Source: Micrasema longulum
Taxonomy: Eukaryota > Arthropoda > Insecta > Trichoptera > Brachycentridae
DNA: 64,000 bases
Direction of reading: 5' to 3'
Assembly: GCA_022494885.1 (NCBI GenBank)
Contig: JAGVSM010002861.1
Span: 248,001 to 312,000 of the forward strand
Below, in pieces: positions 11,705-22,460 of this stretch. Below the pieces are notes generated by a model that saw nothing but the letters and a program-made list of their open reading frames with translations, made no database searches and was not told where the DNA came from. Each line of letters opens with the position of its first letter. The first letter of the stretch is position 1. The position numbers and the translations under genes are program-made.

Positions 11705-11800
11705 TGCTAGTGGGGGTGAGTACATATATGGGATACGAGGTTGTGAGGGTGTGTGTATATGTGTATGGGTGTGTGAGTATTGTATGTAGGTGACAATGTG
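11705..11800. repeat. GT-rich low-complexity stretch
   Basis: Repeated GTGTGTG, GTATGGGTGTGTGAG and similar words; no unit of fixed length. Confidence 0.6.
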
Positions 11801-12089
11801 TAGTGAATAATAAGTTGACCTATTGAACAATGATTATTAAAAATTATCAAATTAAAAAAAACCATAATGAAAAAATCTATCAACCACCTTATAAATCGAC
11901 CTAAAATTGTTAAGAACGCCCTGGTCTAAATTCCAAATTTAAAAATATGTAAAAAATAAAAAAAACGAAAATTATGTAATATATGTAAGTACTCAAATAC
12001 ACACATACATATACGATTACATGCATGTAAATAAATATGTTGGATGATTATTTTAGAACATCGATAATGAAGTTAGTTGTTAAATAAAT

Positions 12090-12092
<3 letters not shown>

Positions 12093-12134
<42 letters not shown>
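12093..12134. repeat. (AT)n microsatellite
   Basis: An almost pure AT dinucleotide run with a single G interruption near 12122. Confidence 0.9.
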
Positions 12135-12533
12135 TAATTGGAACATGAATAATTTGAAAAACACTATGATATTATCATTCCTTGCTTTCATTAAAAATCA
12201 TAATTATGTGCTAAAATTTTATATTAATATCGACTTTAACCTAAAACCGATTGATACAAATAGTTCAATAATATAAACAAATAAATTAAATAATAACTAC
12301 TGACGATAAAATACACCAGTTTGACATAAAATACATGACGAAAATTAAGACGCTGAAAGTTGTAAAAACAAATTTAATTGGAAAACATACAACATATTAA
12401 CGATGACATAATCGTACTCAAAATAATACTAGACAATAACAACATTACCACATTAAAAAAGCAAGAACAAATGCAGGACTTATGTTTTCTCAGACTACCT
12501 ATGAATTTCGTTGTAATATGAATAGTTTTCAGG

Positions 12534-12983
12534 AAATTTGTTGCAACACAGAGGGAAAACTTTTTTTAGATGGGATTATAAAAGTCTGGGTATTTACAGA
12601 GCTTATAACCTGTCATTGGCTGGTTTATGTAGCTACTTTACACACTCTGTAACATCACCATTTTGCCTATGTTTAAACATCCACATTTCCTCAAATCTTT
12701 CATTTGTTGACTTTTGTGAAGTAAAAGAGCTAAAATATATATCATGTGGGTGAGATTCATCCGGCTTAACCTTTACTTCACAAAAGACAACAGATGAAAG
12801 AGTTGAGGGAATGTGGACGTTTTAACATAGGCAGAATAGTGAATGTTACACAGTATGTAAAGTGGCTACTTAAACCAGCCAATGACAGGTCATGAGCTCC
12901 AAATTTAAATCTGAATAACTAACTCCCTAGGGAGGAAACCCAGCCAGTCTGCAAATATTTGGACATACTCAAAAAATTGTTGA
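12534..12983. repeat. Family A foldback element, copy 3 (palindromic)
   Basis: Sense unit at 12541-12760 (ACCTGTCATTGGCTGG, CATCCACATTTCCTCAA, GTGAAGTAAAAGAGCT), immediately followed by an antisense half at 12765-12900 (CACAAAAGACAACAGATGA, CAGCCAATGACAGGTCAT). The right terminus CAGTCTGCAAATATTTGGAC leads to CAAAAAATTGT and is the inverted family end. Its halves can form a stem of about 130 bp. No coding capacity. Confidence 0.8.
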
Positions 12984-13221
12984 GTGTTCAGAAATTTAAT
13001 GTTGCCAACATTTTTTAGTGAATTTACATCAAAGTTTCATAAAATTCGCACGATAATTAAATCCGTTTGTAACAAGTGACTTTTTAGTACTCAGTCGCAC
13101 GGCCAACTTGTTTTTACTATTAAAAAGTCGGATAGCACAGAAAAATAGTCTAGTTTCTTGTTCCAATAAGATTCTAACGTTCGTTGCGTAGGGTATATAG
13201 AATTGGAATACCCGAGTGATA

Positions 13222-13405
13222 CAAGAAGAGTATAAAAATTTAAAAATATTTTTAGGCGTTGCCTAGTATGTAGGTGAAATAAATCTGTCAGATCAATCTC
13301 ACCCGCATCAATAAAGGTTTCAGTTCTAAACCTTCAGAAAAATCAACAGATGGAAGAATAAAAAAAACGTGGATGTTCATACACAGGCGGAATAGTATAA
13401 ATGTT
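13222..13405 (-). repeat. Family A copy 4, left part (split by an insertion)
   Basis: Antisense family words GCGTTGCCTAGTATGTAGGT, ATAAAGGTTTCAG and CAACAGATGGAAGAAT. It stops at the 13406-13915 insertion and resumes at 13916. Confidence 0.75.
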
Positions 13406-13915
13406 TATTATTTTATTTTATTTGTGAAACCAACAGTTCTACATACATATTTATAGTAAACAAACAGATATACTGTATAAACTCAAAACTAATAACATAT
13501 ACTCACAAGTATACAGCTAGTTAAGAAAATATATTGCATATTATATAAATACATACAAGTTTAATTAGTTTATACATAAAAAAAAATATTTTCATGTACT
13601 CGTATATATTTTTACATAATCAAAGAATTTTTTTTTTTTTTTAAAGAACAGTAAGTTATTGTAAATTAGGCGGGATTACTACAAGAATGTTTAAAAATGC
13701 AATGCAATGCTTGATGCAATAATTTACTTTGTGGAATAACATTTTAAATACAACGCTTTGCATTTTTATGCTACACACGAATTTAATATTTGTTGAAACA
13801 CGTATTCAGAATTATCAATCTTCAGGAATAAATATAAATAACTTTACAATTCTTAACTCCCAAAACTAGTGTGTGGCATTGAAATACAAACCATTTTATT
13901 TTTGACATATTACGG
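13406..13915 (-). mobile_element. 5'-truncated LINE 3' end inserted in family A
   Basis: The 510-bp insert is bounded by a perfect 8-bp direct repeat TAAATGTT (13398-13405 and 13916-13923), which together restore the expected family A order. On the minus strand it ends in an A-rich tail (CACAAATAAAATAAAATAAT), as retroposed LINE copies do. A second copy of the same 3' region lies at 48308-48545. No reverse-transcriptase motif remains in the retained part. Confidence 0.7.
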
Positions 13916-14050
13916 TAAATGTTACACAGACAATAAGTCATTTAAAATAGCCTAAGTTTAGACATTTACAGGTCATAAATCTTTTAAATGTATAGATTTC
14001 CATATTTTCTTCGCTTAAATAGTCTCCATCTCTTTTGTAATTTGTTGAAT
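13916..14050 (-). repeat. Family A copy 4, right part
   Basis: Continues the antisense unit with AATGTTACACAGAC, ACAGGTCATAAATC and ATTTCCATATTTTC up to CTCTTTTGTAATTTGTTG. Confidence 0.7.
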
Positions 14051-14765
14051 CTGTAAATATTTGTCAGCCATCTTTGTTATTTTAATTTTTAAGTTTCAGT
14101 TTTTGGCCAGGGGCGTAGCAAAATTATATTCGAATCCGCGTCACTTTATCACTGCAGGGCGCCGTTGCACATTCGTTGGTAAATATGAAATCTTATCGTG
14201 AGAGTAAGGTTTAACCGATAGATAAATTTAAATAATTTCATATGTAACTTACCTTATAAACGCTAAACAAGTTTGTCTGCTACTTAAAATTTTGGGATTA
14301 AAGATGATAATCAAATTCAAAGGTGATGATTTTTACAGTTAGCTATAAAAATGTTTTGATGTGTTTTAGCATTTGCGAGCTTTATGGCGTTTCTAGTTGC
14401 ACATGTTTATGTATATTTTTTATCTCTCAGACTAACAGAGTACCTGGGTTCATTTTAATTAATTGTTATCACGTGTCGTACAAATATATTACCAGCTAGA
14501 GACGAAACTGTTAATTAGTAAAAAAATAACGGTTGTAAATACTTGTTCCTGAAATTGATGATCATAATTTTATAAACGCTCAGACCACACAGTTAGGTGC
14601 ATAAAATAGAGGACAATACTCAACATTAGAGTTTTTTAATACTTACGTCGAACTTATCGGTGAGAGATCTTATTTTTATTTATCTAATTGTAATTATATA
14701 TGACAATGTTAATTTAAACGGTTTTTCCTTGTTTTTTTATGTATAGAGCTTTTTAAAATAGCTCT
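14051..14765. other. AT-rich unannotated stretch
   Basis: Includes CCAGGGGCGTAGC at 14108, which resembles an hAT-type end, but no partner end was found nearby. Confidence 0.3.
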
Positions 14766-14769
14766 TGGT

Positions 14770-15120
14770 CTCTGGCGATGGTTTGTTGGCATACATTTGC
14801 CTGTCATACTCAAACGAGACCATAAACCCGGCTCCTGGGGGACGAGTTATTTTCTCAGTTCTCACTGGAGTAATTCTCATTCAGCGCGTCCTTCCACTTG
14901 AGTAGACTGAAATGCTCAGGTGACTAAGTTTGGATGGGGATCCAGTATTACGGGGTATAACGCGATTCCTTGCCCAGGGCTGCGGGTGAAGGCAGTCTCA
15001 TCTTCATCTCAGCTATTACGGCATCAATGGCTGAAATAGCGGAGATTAAGTGTACCAGCACGGCAGAATATGTGGAAGGAGCACAAATCTTCTCTCAGGC
15101 CACCCGGGCGTACTTTAGGC
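14770..15120. other. Unclassified G+C-rich island
   Basis: About 350 bases clearly richer in G+C than the flanks (for example CCCGGCTCCTGGGGGACGAG and CAGGGCTGCGGGTGAAGG). A plus-strand frame near 15015-15126 reads TAEYVEGAQIFSQATRAYF, but I do not recognise it. It may be the 5' part of an unfamiliar retroelement or a host exon fossil. Confidence 0.25.
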
Positions 15121-15327
15121 TTTTGTAAACATTTTTTAATACAAAGTTGCATTTTTTACCTTGCTTATATACAAGATTTATATTTTAGAAAAATGATTTT
15201 TCTGCTATTAAATTACTTTTAATTTAGCTAAACTGTTGGGATAAGGAAGGATACTCTAACGTGGGTCAATCAGGAACTTCTCAGCATTTTCTCATGTGGA
15301 GAGAAAACCAATTAAAACTCTTCAGGA

Positions 15328-15359
15328 GAAGCCGGCTTGTTGACAGTAGTCAACAGGCC
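15328..15359. repeat. GC-rich hairpin, copy 1
   Basis: GGCTTGTTGAC, four bases AGTA, then GTCAACAGGCC form an 11-bp stem with one G-T pair. It matches the more perfect hairpin at 21914-21951 (same GAAGCCGGC start). Confidence 0.6.
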
Positions 15360-15590
15360 AACAGTTTTTTGAAAAACTATGAAAAAAAATGATATTAATA
15401 AAAACGAACGACGTAACTCGTTCTTTAAAATCAACCAATGATAGAGCGTTGTGATAGATTTCTGGTTTACGTGAAGCTAATTCGATAATCAGCAGAACAA
15501 ACCGAAGAGGTGACGTCACACACGGAGTAATTAAAAAAAAATACAATACTATAAAAAATCATTGCGCTGGTTATAAGATACATGATATTT
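15360..15590 (+). repeat. Family E repeat, copy 1
   Basis: Words AATCAACCAATGATAG, GAGGTGACGTCACACACGG and AAAAAATCATTGCGCTGG recur in the same order at 62450-62620 and, inverted, at 50515-50617 and 40835-41070. It holds a perfect CRE-type palindrome TGACGTCA (about 15512). The 74-residue minus-strand frame over it has no family motif. Confidence 0.6.
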
Positions 15591-16535
15591 TTAAAAATTT
15601 GGCTTGGTTTATAGTCCGCTCGCACTAAAAAAATAAACATATAAAAATACTAAACTTCCTCATTGCTTATTGTATGTAATATTATACCCATATTTAAAAA
15701 TCTTAATTAATCAAATAATTGGCTGCTTTTTAATACCTTATTGTAAATATTTACATCAATCTAATTACATTTATTCGATTTATTAATCTCCAAATTTATG
15801 CAGACGTAAATATACGAGTAGTATTATAAATACAGTTTTCTATAATAAAATAGCAGAGCCGTACTTATCAAATTATTCTAAGCATTTTGTTAAATAAAAC
15901 AGGACGTGCGAATTGAAGAATTATTTTTCCCAGAAGTACTTTGAATAAATAATGTTAGTTTATCCAGAGAATGCGCATCTTGAACATATATATTTTAATA
16001 TTTTACCGTTTTTTTGCTTGTATATGTAATTTTTAATACTATTTAAATGTTATTTGTGTTTTTTTTATACTTTTTTTAGCTTGTATACATAATTTCAATA
16101 CGTTTTTGATAAAAAAAAAATTAACCTGTATTGGGTGTGCGCATATTTTGTTAATTAAAAAAAATGATTTTATTTTGTACTAGTTCAGTATGTATATATA
16201 CATCCATGTAATTTTTAAACTTTTTCAATTTTCTTTCCTAGATTGCATAATGTAAACATTATTTTGAATTTATTTCCATGCCTAGTATTCTGTTTATTCT
16301 GTTATTTTCAAGTATTTTTCATACCCTTTTTAATTTGTAGTATATCATAATTTTAATTTTTCTGCTCTTTTTGCAATATTATATTTGTAATATGCAAAAA
16401 CCTATTTAAATAAATTGTTGTTAATCTGTAAGAAAAATTATAAAACTTCTTTAAATAAATTTGTTATCTTTCGTTCAAATGAGCTTTTCAAAAACCTGAA
16501 TATTGTATATAATTATGTATAATATGTTTTCAATT
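15591..16535. other. AT-rich unannotated stretch
   Basis: Extremely AT-rich; nothing recognised. Confidence 0.4.
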
Positions 16536-16539
16536 TAAT

Positions 16540-17000
16540 AAAAAAAAAAAGTTAAATGTCATTTCAAAACGCCTAAAATTAGACATTTTTATTGTTAAAC
16601 TGCTCGAGTTCATTTCAGTAAGTTTTAAATAAAATACGCAATGAAGTAAAAGGCATAAATTTATTGGTTTGTTGTTATGTTATACATATAACTACTTATG
16701 TGCAACAGTTTTTCAATGTACGCTGAAGGAAGTTTAACTTTTTAACTATAGGTATTACAAAAATATAAACATGAAAGATCTTAGAACTACTAACTAAAGT
16801 GAACAAATCACAAAATCAGCCTAGTTTTTATTTTTAATACCAGACAATGGTAATACAAGAAAGAATAATTTGTACGGACAACAATCCAATATCTTTAATT
16901 GTGTTTATTTTCCACCCAAATACAGGTCAATGTAAACGCAGGTTAACCAAAGATTTCGGCTAAACGGCAAACTAACAGAAACCGAAACTTCGTTCAGTCA
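16540..17000 (+). repeat. Family I repeat, copy 1
   Basis: Shares a long ordered match with 35190-35408 (TTTCAAAACGCCTAAAATT, AAATAAAATACGCAATGAA, AAAGGCATAAAT, TTTTGTTATGTTATACAT). Near 16975 it has CAGAAACCGAAACTTCG, and copy 2 has CGGCCGAAACGGAAACCG; such alternating CGGTTTC words mark the ends of some hAT elements. No coding frame. Confidence 0.5.
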
Positions 17001-17695
17001 CTAGAAGTCAAACGCACGTTTTAAGAATTGTCCTTATTTCAATTTTTTCAAATAAAAAATTAAACAAATTCTATCATGGCAATAATATTATAACAATATT
17101 TATTTTTAATTTTTTATTATTTTTTTTTTGGTTTTTTTTTACATTATACATAAGAGGTAAAATAGAGTACTAAAAAAATTAAGAATAATTAAAAAGAAAT
17201 ATAATACATATTGACGGTAAGAATAGTAAACGAAAAATCCCACAAAGGCATGGCCTGTTCGTGGGTATACAATTACGAATTTTTTGCTTCTATAATAAAT
17301 AGACAGGTTTGATATTTTTGCATAATATAAGAAAGAGGAAAAAAATATTCTGTAAAATATTAGAAGGTACTTTTTCATTGTACGCTAATTAAAAAAGGAA
17401 ATAATAAAAATAAAAAAAACATAAAAATATTCCTTTTTATTAAAAGGCAACAAAATATATCATAGAAAAAAAAGAGTTAATATCTTTAGTTTGAATCCTG
17501 GATAGTGCTGGATTCTAATATTCTTCTTTATGTCCCATAAGTTTATCAAAGCTTCTTTTATTCTATTTTCATGTTTTTAACTGTTCTTACATTTTAATAT
17601 TGATCCCTTTGAATTGTCTAAATAGACAATGTCCGTAAATAAATGAATAGCTACTAAGTGATTGGTGAGAATTTTTGCTAAAATAAAGTAAAAAT
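17001..17695. other. AT-rich unannotated stretch
   Basis: The minus-strand frame 17139-17378 is rich in Phe, Tyr, Leu and Ile, as AT-rich DNA yields by chance or as a LINE 3' UTR would. I do not call it a gene. Confidence 0.3.
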
Positions 17696-17699
17696 AAAA

Positions 17700-18000
17700 A
17701 TCTACCTCTTCTTCCAATTTTGGGCTCTTACTCTCTGCAAGTTTTCACTTGGACTGCCAGCTGTCCTTCCATATTTTTGAAATTCATCCTTCCTCTACTT
17801 CCTTAAGGTAAACTGTTCCCTGCTGTTGTTGCGTCCCTTGATTCTTCCATTTTAGTCACTTGCTCATTCCAGAACCTTCTTCTATGCCTTTTCATCTTAA
17901 AATATTCTCGACATCGCATATTCTCACGAAGGATTTTGCCAGAAATGTTTCCAAGTATCTTTATTTCGCTGGTTTGAAGGAGGCATTAGGTTCTGGATTC
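17700..18000 (-). pseudogene. LINE polyprotein C-terminal fragment
   Basis: On the minus strand, one frame reads IKILGNISGKILRENMRCRE and continues RRRFWNEQVTKMEESR, which resembles the conserved R.REWNEHISRM segment after the reverse-transcriptase domain of an insect LINE. The frame breaks further on. Moderate confidence because the match is from memory. Confidence 0.45.
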
Positions 18001-18029
18001 TATGTTTTATATCTATTATAATAATTACA

Positions 18030-18240
18030 AATCTATATACATATATATAAAAATGAATTACCGTGTTGTGTCTCGCAAAAACTCGAAAATGGCTTGACAG
18101 ATTTACGTGAAGTTTTTTGCAAATTTTTTTAATTAACGTCCTCAGGGTTTACAAATAATAACATCTTCTATATATTAAATAGAAAATACGTTCGAAGAGT
18201 ATACGTGTTTTCATTGATTTTCCAGGGTTGCATTCGACTG
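18030..18240 (+). repeat. Possible Helitron-type end
   Basis: TATATATATAAAAATGAATT followed by GTGTCTCGCAAAAACTCGAA and GGCTTGACAGATTTACG is a word order I associate with ends of insect Helitrons. No hairpin plus CTRR terminus was located, so this is tentative. Confidence 0.3.
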
Positions 18241-18544
18241 AAATGCATATTCCAAAAAAAATTAAGAATGTTGTTTTTTTGTAAATTATAAAAGGTTGAA
18301 TTTTAAGTTTTACAATCATCAATTATTTTCAATGGGTACTGAATTGATTAATTTCCTAACGATTTCTTAATTTCTACATGTTAACATATTTTTAATGGAT
18401 TTTTAGTAATGTTTAAAAATAGCTAAAAAAATCAAATAATATATATTGCAAAAACAAATGCATTTTGGAAAGCAGGTAAAATCGAAAAATTGTAGGTACT
18501 AATAATTTATTAATTTAGAAATACGCACATAAGGGTGTTTGCGT

Positions 18545-18830
18545 TACCCAGTCTAGCCCCAGTGTCCTCTCAGCCATATACATTTTAACATTAGTGTTAA
18601 CATTCTAAACAATAGCCCGCTGATATTTGGTATAGAGAGCTTTGTTATTGTACAATGCTCCATTGTATCCGTGCATCTTACGGCTATGATGAATTTCAAC
18701 ATTAGCCTACATGATATAGTTTCTGCCAGCAGCCTACACACAGCTGGGCTGGTCTTCCGAGACAAAGGCCAGCCTTGTACCTGCAGCCCCAGGCGACGCG
18801 GTACTCTAATTCTTCGAGAAGTCTGACATG
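18545..18830. other. Unclassified moderately G+C-rich patch
   Basis: The minus-strand frame 18553-18765 (70 residues) shows no motif I recognise. The composition differs from the AT-rich flanks (GCTGGGCTGGTCTTCCGAG, CAGCCCCAGGCGACGCGG). It may be an eroded element. Confidence 0.25.
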
Positions 18831-18940
18831 ACCAACACTCAATAACGAGATATCTTCATAACCAATATAAACGATGTCTATAGTCTTTGGTCAGTTTTGT
18901 TATGATGATTTTCTTTTTTATCATTATTGCTATATTTAAA

Positions 18941-19217
18941 TTTGTTTCAACAGAGAGGGAAAACATTTTTGAGAAGGGAATATGGAAGTCTAGGCATTTA
19001 CAGGGCTTATGACCTGTCATTGGCTGGTTTAAGTGGCCACTTTACACACCGTGTAACATTCACCATTCTGCCCATGTTTGAACATCCACATTTCCTCAAC
19101 TCTTCCATCTGTTGACTTTTGTGAAGTAAAAGAGCTGAAACCTTTATCATGTAGGTGAGATTCATTCGGCTGAAATCCAGCCAGTCTGCAAGCATTTAGA
19201 CATAATCAAACATTGTC
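18941..19217 (+). repeat. Family A, copy 5 (near-complete single unit)
   Basis: The cleanest sense unit: CAGAGAGGGAAAACATTTTT, GAAGGGAATATGGAAGTCTA, GGGCTTATGACCTGTCATTG, GTGTAACATTCACCATTCTG and AGCTGAAACCTTTATCATGT in order. It ends AATCCAGCCAGTCTGCAAGC then ATTTAGACATAATCAAACAT, the inverse of the left end in copy 1, so the family has inverted termini. Short open frames on both strands are incidental. Confidence 0.85.
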
Positions 19218-20085
19218 TTATTGTTATACTTACGCAGTGTCTTTTCTTTTATTCTCGAATCGTTACTTATTGTATATACATTTTTGTTTTTTTAACCAAA
19301 ATTACGGAGACGTTATTGTAATTTTACAATTTTCATGGGGAATGTAGGAAGGCCTCTGTCCTCGCAATTTCTTTTCTTTTTATATTTGATTTAATTATAA
19401 TTTTCAAAACCCGCCAGAGCTATCCTTTATATTATGTATAAACATATTATGAGGTCAAGTCGTGTTTTGTCTCGATTAGTTAGTATTGTCATCACGTGAT
19501 TTTAAATGCTAATTTAAAATTTGTCTTCGATATAATTGAATTTTAAATTGCATGTAGATTAATTTAATATAAATATTTAAGTAACTTGAAAGGCGTGGTT
19601 AACGGGTTCCCCTTGGTCTTCTGTTGCGTTGGGAAAATTGTACTACGGAAAAACACCACCTTGTGTTTATGACTTACATATTTGTTACATGAAGTAATAA
19701 TATCACGCTGTTTTGTGGTTCGGGGAAAAATTAGGAAATGTTTCGTGAACCCTTCCCTTACTGTGCCGAAAACATCCACGCGTTACGGTGCTGTGTAGTC
19801 ATTACACATGAAAAAAATTAGAGATTTTAAATCGAAATCGTCTTACGAATTTCAAAGATACTTCTTTTATGCGAATTCTGTAGATTTTATGCGAGTGACC
19901 ATAAACCAATGAATGATTCAGTCGATTATTTTATTCGTCCGATTACTTATCATTCGATTAGTAAATTCGTTCGTTTTTTTCATCTCTACCAATTGGCGTC
20001 TGGCCGAAGTATTGGCAACTTTACTGTTCGCGCGAGTGATACGTGAAATTGTCTCCCTCGCTGCCATATATACTGCCATATATAT
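19218..20085. other. Unannotated stretch, partly G+C-richer
   Basis: The patch 19590-19800 and the patch 19980-20070 are richer in G+C than the rest and match nothing else in the window. The minus-strand frame 19564-19779 (71 residues) has no recognised motif. Confidence 0.3.
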
Positions 20086-20086
20086 G

Positions 20087-20690
20087 TTCGTTAAACCCTG
20101 TCATATCTGAAACCACGATGATCGGTATGGGCAAGAAGACATATTGGCACATTAAAATAAATTTTTAAACCAAATAAAATTTACAAAAATAAAATATTTA
20201 AAAAAAACAAATGGTTGCTTACTTCTGTAGGGGAGAAACGAAGAGGGGGAGAGGGAGTCTGATACACCGTTAACCGCGCCGCCGCGCCCTCCTCGCTTCT
20301 CCCCTGCAGAAATAAGCAACCATTTGTTCTTTCATTTAAATTATTTATTGACAATTCTTGATGGAATTCAATTGTAATGATGTAATAACTTATATTTCCA
20401 TATAAGTTATTAATTTAAAAAATACTTGGTACACTTCCACTTATTTATTTTGACCAATTAGCCTGAAGATGACCAGTCTGAAGATGCCCATTAGAGGGTG
20501 AAAGCGCTAATTGGTCAAAATAAATAAGTGGAAGTGTACCAAGTATTTTTAAAATTAATAACCATTTGTTCTTTTTAATTTTTACAAATTTTCTTTGTTC
20601 TAAATATTTTTTGAAATATGCCAATATGCCTTCTAGCCCATACTGATCATCGTGGTTTCAGATGTGACAGGGTTTAAAGAACACCCTGTT
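20087..20690. mobile_element. MITE family C, copy 1, interrupted by a hairpin element
   Basis: Outer arms at 20087-20147 (GTTCGTTAAACCCTGTCATA ... CATATTGG) and 20620-20682 are inverted copies of about 60 bp. Inner arms CAAATGGTTGCTTACTTCTG (20209) and its inverse near 20300-20326 also pair. The centre holds GC-rich sequence. A complete copy is at 57499-57855 and a right half at 46636-46806. No coding capacity; presumed non-autonomous DNA transposon. Confidence 0.8.
20333..20559. mobile_element. Hairpin element with hammerhead-like loop, possibly Penelope-related
   Basis: This 227-bp insert sits in MITE C between perfect 15-bp direct repeats AACCATTTGTTCTTT (20318-20332 and 20560-20574). It contains a perfect 45-bp inverted repeat (20418-20462 with 20506-20550). 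The 43-nt loop has two CTGAAGATG words and a GAAAGC word. CTGANGA plus GAAA is the hammerhead core spelling, and Penelope-like retroelements are known to carry such motifs. A variable-length duplication argues for retroposition. A second short hairpin (AATAACTTATA) is at 20386-20412. Confidence 0.55.
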
Positions 20691-20699
20691 TATGTTATA

Positions 20700-21090
20700 C
20701 CTAACAATAGTGAAACGTAATGAGTGTGTGGTGTGTGCGACAATTGTATATTTGGTTATCTTTTACGTCATTTGCCGCGACATGCAAAACAAAGGTTAAC
20801 TTTTTATTTGTTAAGTGATTTATTTGAGATTTTTGATAAAACGCTTTTCTGTTCCAAATAAGTAATAATTTAAAATTAATAAAAAATATTTTAACTATAC
20901 GTATATGTAGAACAGAGAAATACCGACAATCTTAACCGAGAATGTATAATATTTATTAAAGTTATTAGATGTAATGCACTAGCTACACATTACTGGGAAA
21001 GGAGAGTTAAAAAACACCCTAAAAAAGATATAATTCGATACACGATGACTTCTTTCTGAAGAGTCAGTTAACTTAGAAGACATCGAGCAG
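20700..21090. other. AT-rich unannotated stretch
   Basis: Nothing recognised on either strand. Confidence 0.35.
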
Positions 21091-21095
21091 AGCGG

Positions 21096-21375
21096 CTAAC
21101 TACTGGAGTCCCCCACAACCCGAAGGTGGGAGAGATGTGGCCGATTGTACTGGGCCCATAAAGGACTTTTTAATAACCAGAAAAGCAGTTTCGTCTCAGC
21201 TAGCTTCAAATTAATTGCTGCATTATCATTGCCTTCGGAAGGTAACCAGATAAATTTCCTGTAATAAATATATTCTGCCAACTTGCGAGACTCGGACATG
21301 TTTACACTACTCATAGGAATTAGACCCAGGGTCTCAGCATGCTCTAACCATTTTACTACGGAATGAGACACAGTT
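21096..21375 (-). repeat. Possible tRNA-headed SINE (S4)
   Basis: On the minus strand the 5' end reads AAATGGTTAGAGCATGCTGA and then CCTGGGTCTAATTCC, like pol III A and B boxes. The body has TACCTTCCGAAGGCAATG and the far end is G+C-rich (TCTCCCACCTTCGGGTTG). The 106-residue frame along it is most likely incidental. Single copy in the window. Confidence 0.45.
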
Positions 21376-21618
21376 TTATGCAGGTTTTTGTTATTCATCT
21401 CACTACTGAGATCCATGTTATGTAACCCACACGTACATCACGATAACTCCTACAATATTCTCCCATTCTCTGTGGACCATAACTTCGGATGCGACGTGCA
21501 GATTCCGTTTGTCCACTCCTACCTTCTCTCAAAAGACAGTGGACTCTCCATATACCTGTGTTGATTTAAGAAATGTAATACAGATAACCGATCTTTATTT
21601 AAAAAGTTTTTATAAAAA

Positions 21619-21730
21619 AATATTTTGAGTGTGTCCAAATTTTTGTTGATGAATCCATCTGGTCCAAGAAGAAGTACAAAAATTGAAAAATGTTTTCATG
21701 CGTTGCCTAGTATGTAGGTGAAATAATTTA
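21619..21730 (-). repeat. Family A, copy 6, left part
   Basis: Carries the end word AATATTTTGAGTGTGTCCAA, then the antisense words TCTGGTCCAAGAAGAAGT and GCGTTGCCTAGTATGTAGGT. Interrupted by 21731-21954. Confidence 0.7.
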
Positions 21731-21954
21731 ACTGGCGGCGCGATGCAGAAGCCTTGGTGAAGATCTTTGCGTCATCCCATTGGTAATAGGTAATAAAGAA
21801 CTCACACGAAAGGTAGTTTCATACATGATCAATATAGTGCACGCAATTGGTAAAATAAACCAAAGTAGGGAACAAAATACCGAACACTCTTCTAGTGAAA
21901 CGGAAGTGAAACAGAAGCCGGCCTGTTGACAACTGTCAACAGGCCGGCTTCTCC
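21731..21954. other. Unclassified insert in family A ending in a GC hairpin
   Basis: About 220 bases unrelated to family A separate the two parts of copy 6. It starts CTGGCGGCGCGATGCAGAAG and ends in the hairpin at 21914-21951. No target duplication was found. Confidence 0.4.
21914..21951. repeat. GC-rich perfect hairpin, copy 2
   Basis: GAAGCCGGCCTGTTGACA, loop AC, then its exact reverse complement: an 18-bp perfect stem. A related hairpin is at 15328-15359. Confidence 0.9.
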
Positions 21955-22095
21955 CAAAGAGTAGTGAACGTTACACAGTGTTTAAAGTGTTACCACTTAA
22001 ACCAGTCAATGATAGGCCATAAGCCCTATAAATGCCTAGACTTCCATATTTCCCTAACTGAAATATTATCCATCTCTTGTAATATGTTTATAAAA
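21955..22095 (-). repeat. Family A, copy 6, right part
   Basis: Antisense words GTGAACGTTACACAGTG, CAATGATAGGCCATAAGCCC, GCCTAGACTTCCATATTTC, ending CTCTTGTAATATG. Confidence 0.75.
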
Positions 22096-22119
22096 ACTAT
22101 TTGTTTAGATTAGATTTAT

Positions 22120-22460
22120 TTATTTATGACAAAATACATCGTTTTCACTTTAAATATTACATTACATTATATATTTAATTTTTACGAAATATTCCCAGTC
22201 AGCAAAAACGCTGGAATTAGGGGATAAAAAATATTATGACACAATAGTTTTAATAAAAAGTCGATAAAATAACATCACATATCACTCGTCACACAGGCTG
22301 TAAAAAATATTTTATTTCGGTGTTTTTAAGTGCGTACATATTTTGTATATTTTTAGGCCATTAGAAAGTGAATTGTAGAACTTTATTGCTGTATACACAA
22401 AACTGTTTCTTTTTCTGTTAGTCCTAGGTTGTTCGCAAGTTAAATTATTTGACGCTCATT
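22120..22460 (-). pseudogene. LINE 3' end, minus strand
   Basis: On the minus strand a frame reads LRTT, a stop, then FCVYSNKVLQFTF and KNIQNMYALKNTEIKYFL, the usual C-terminal pattern of insect LINE ORF2 (kn.F.Y.a.k.YN.LP....FK...K.yL). It ends in an (AAATAAAT)-rich tail at about 22122. Stops interrupt it. Confidence 0.5.

Noticed and set aside
14224..14290. Minus-strand 24-nt microexon before GTAAGTTAC
   Set aside because: The acceptor AAGTAGCAG has a poor pyrimidine tract and the segment is too short to judge.
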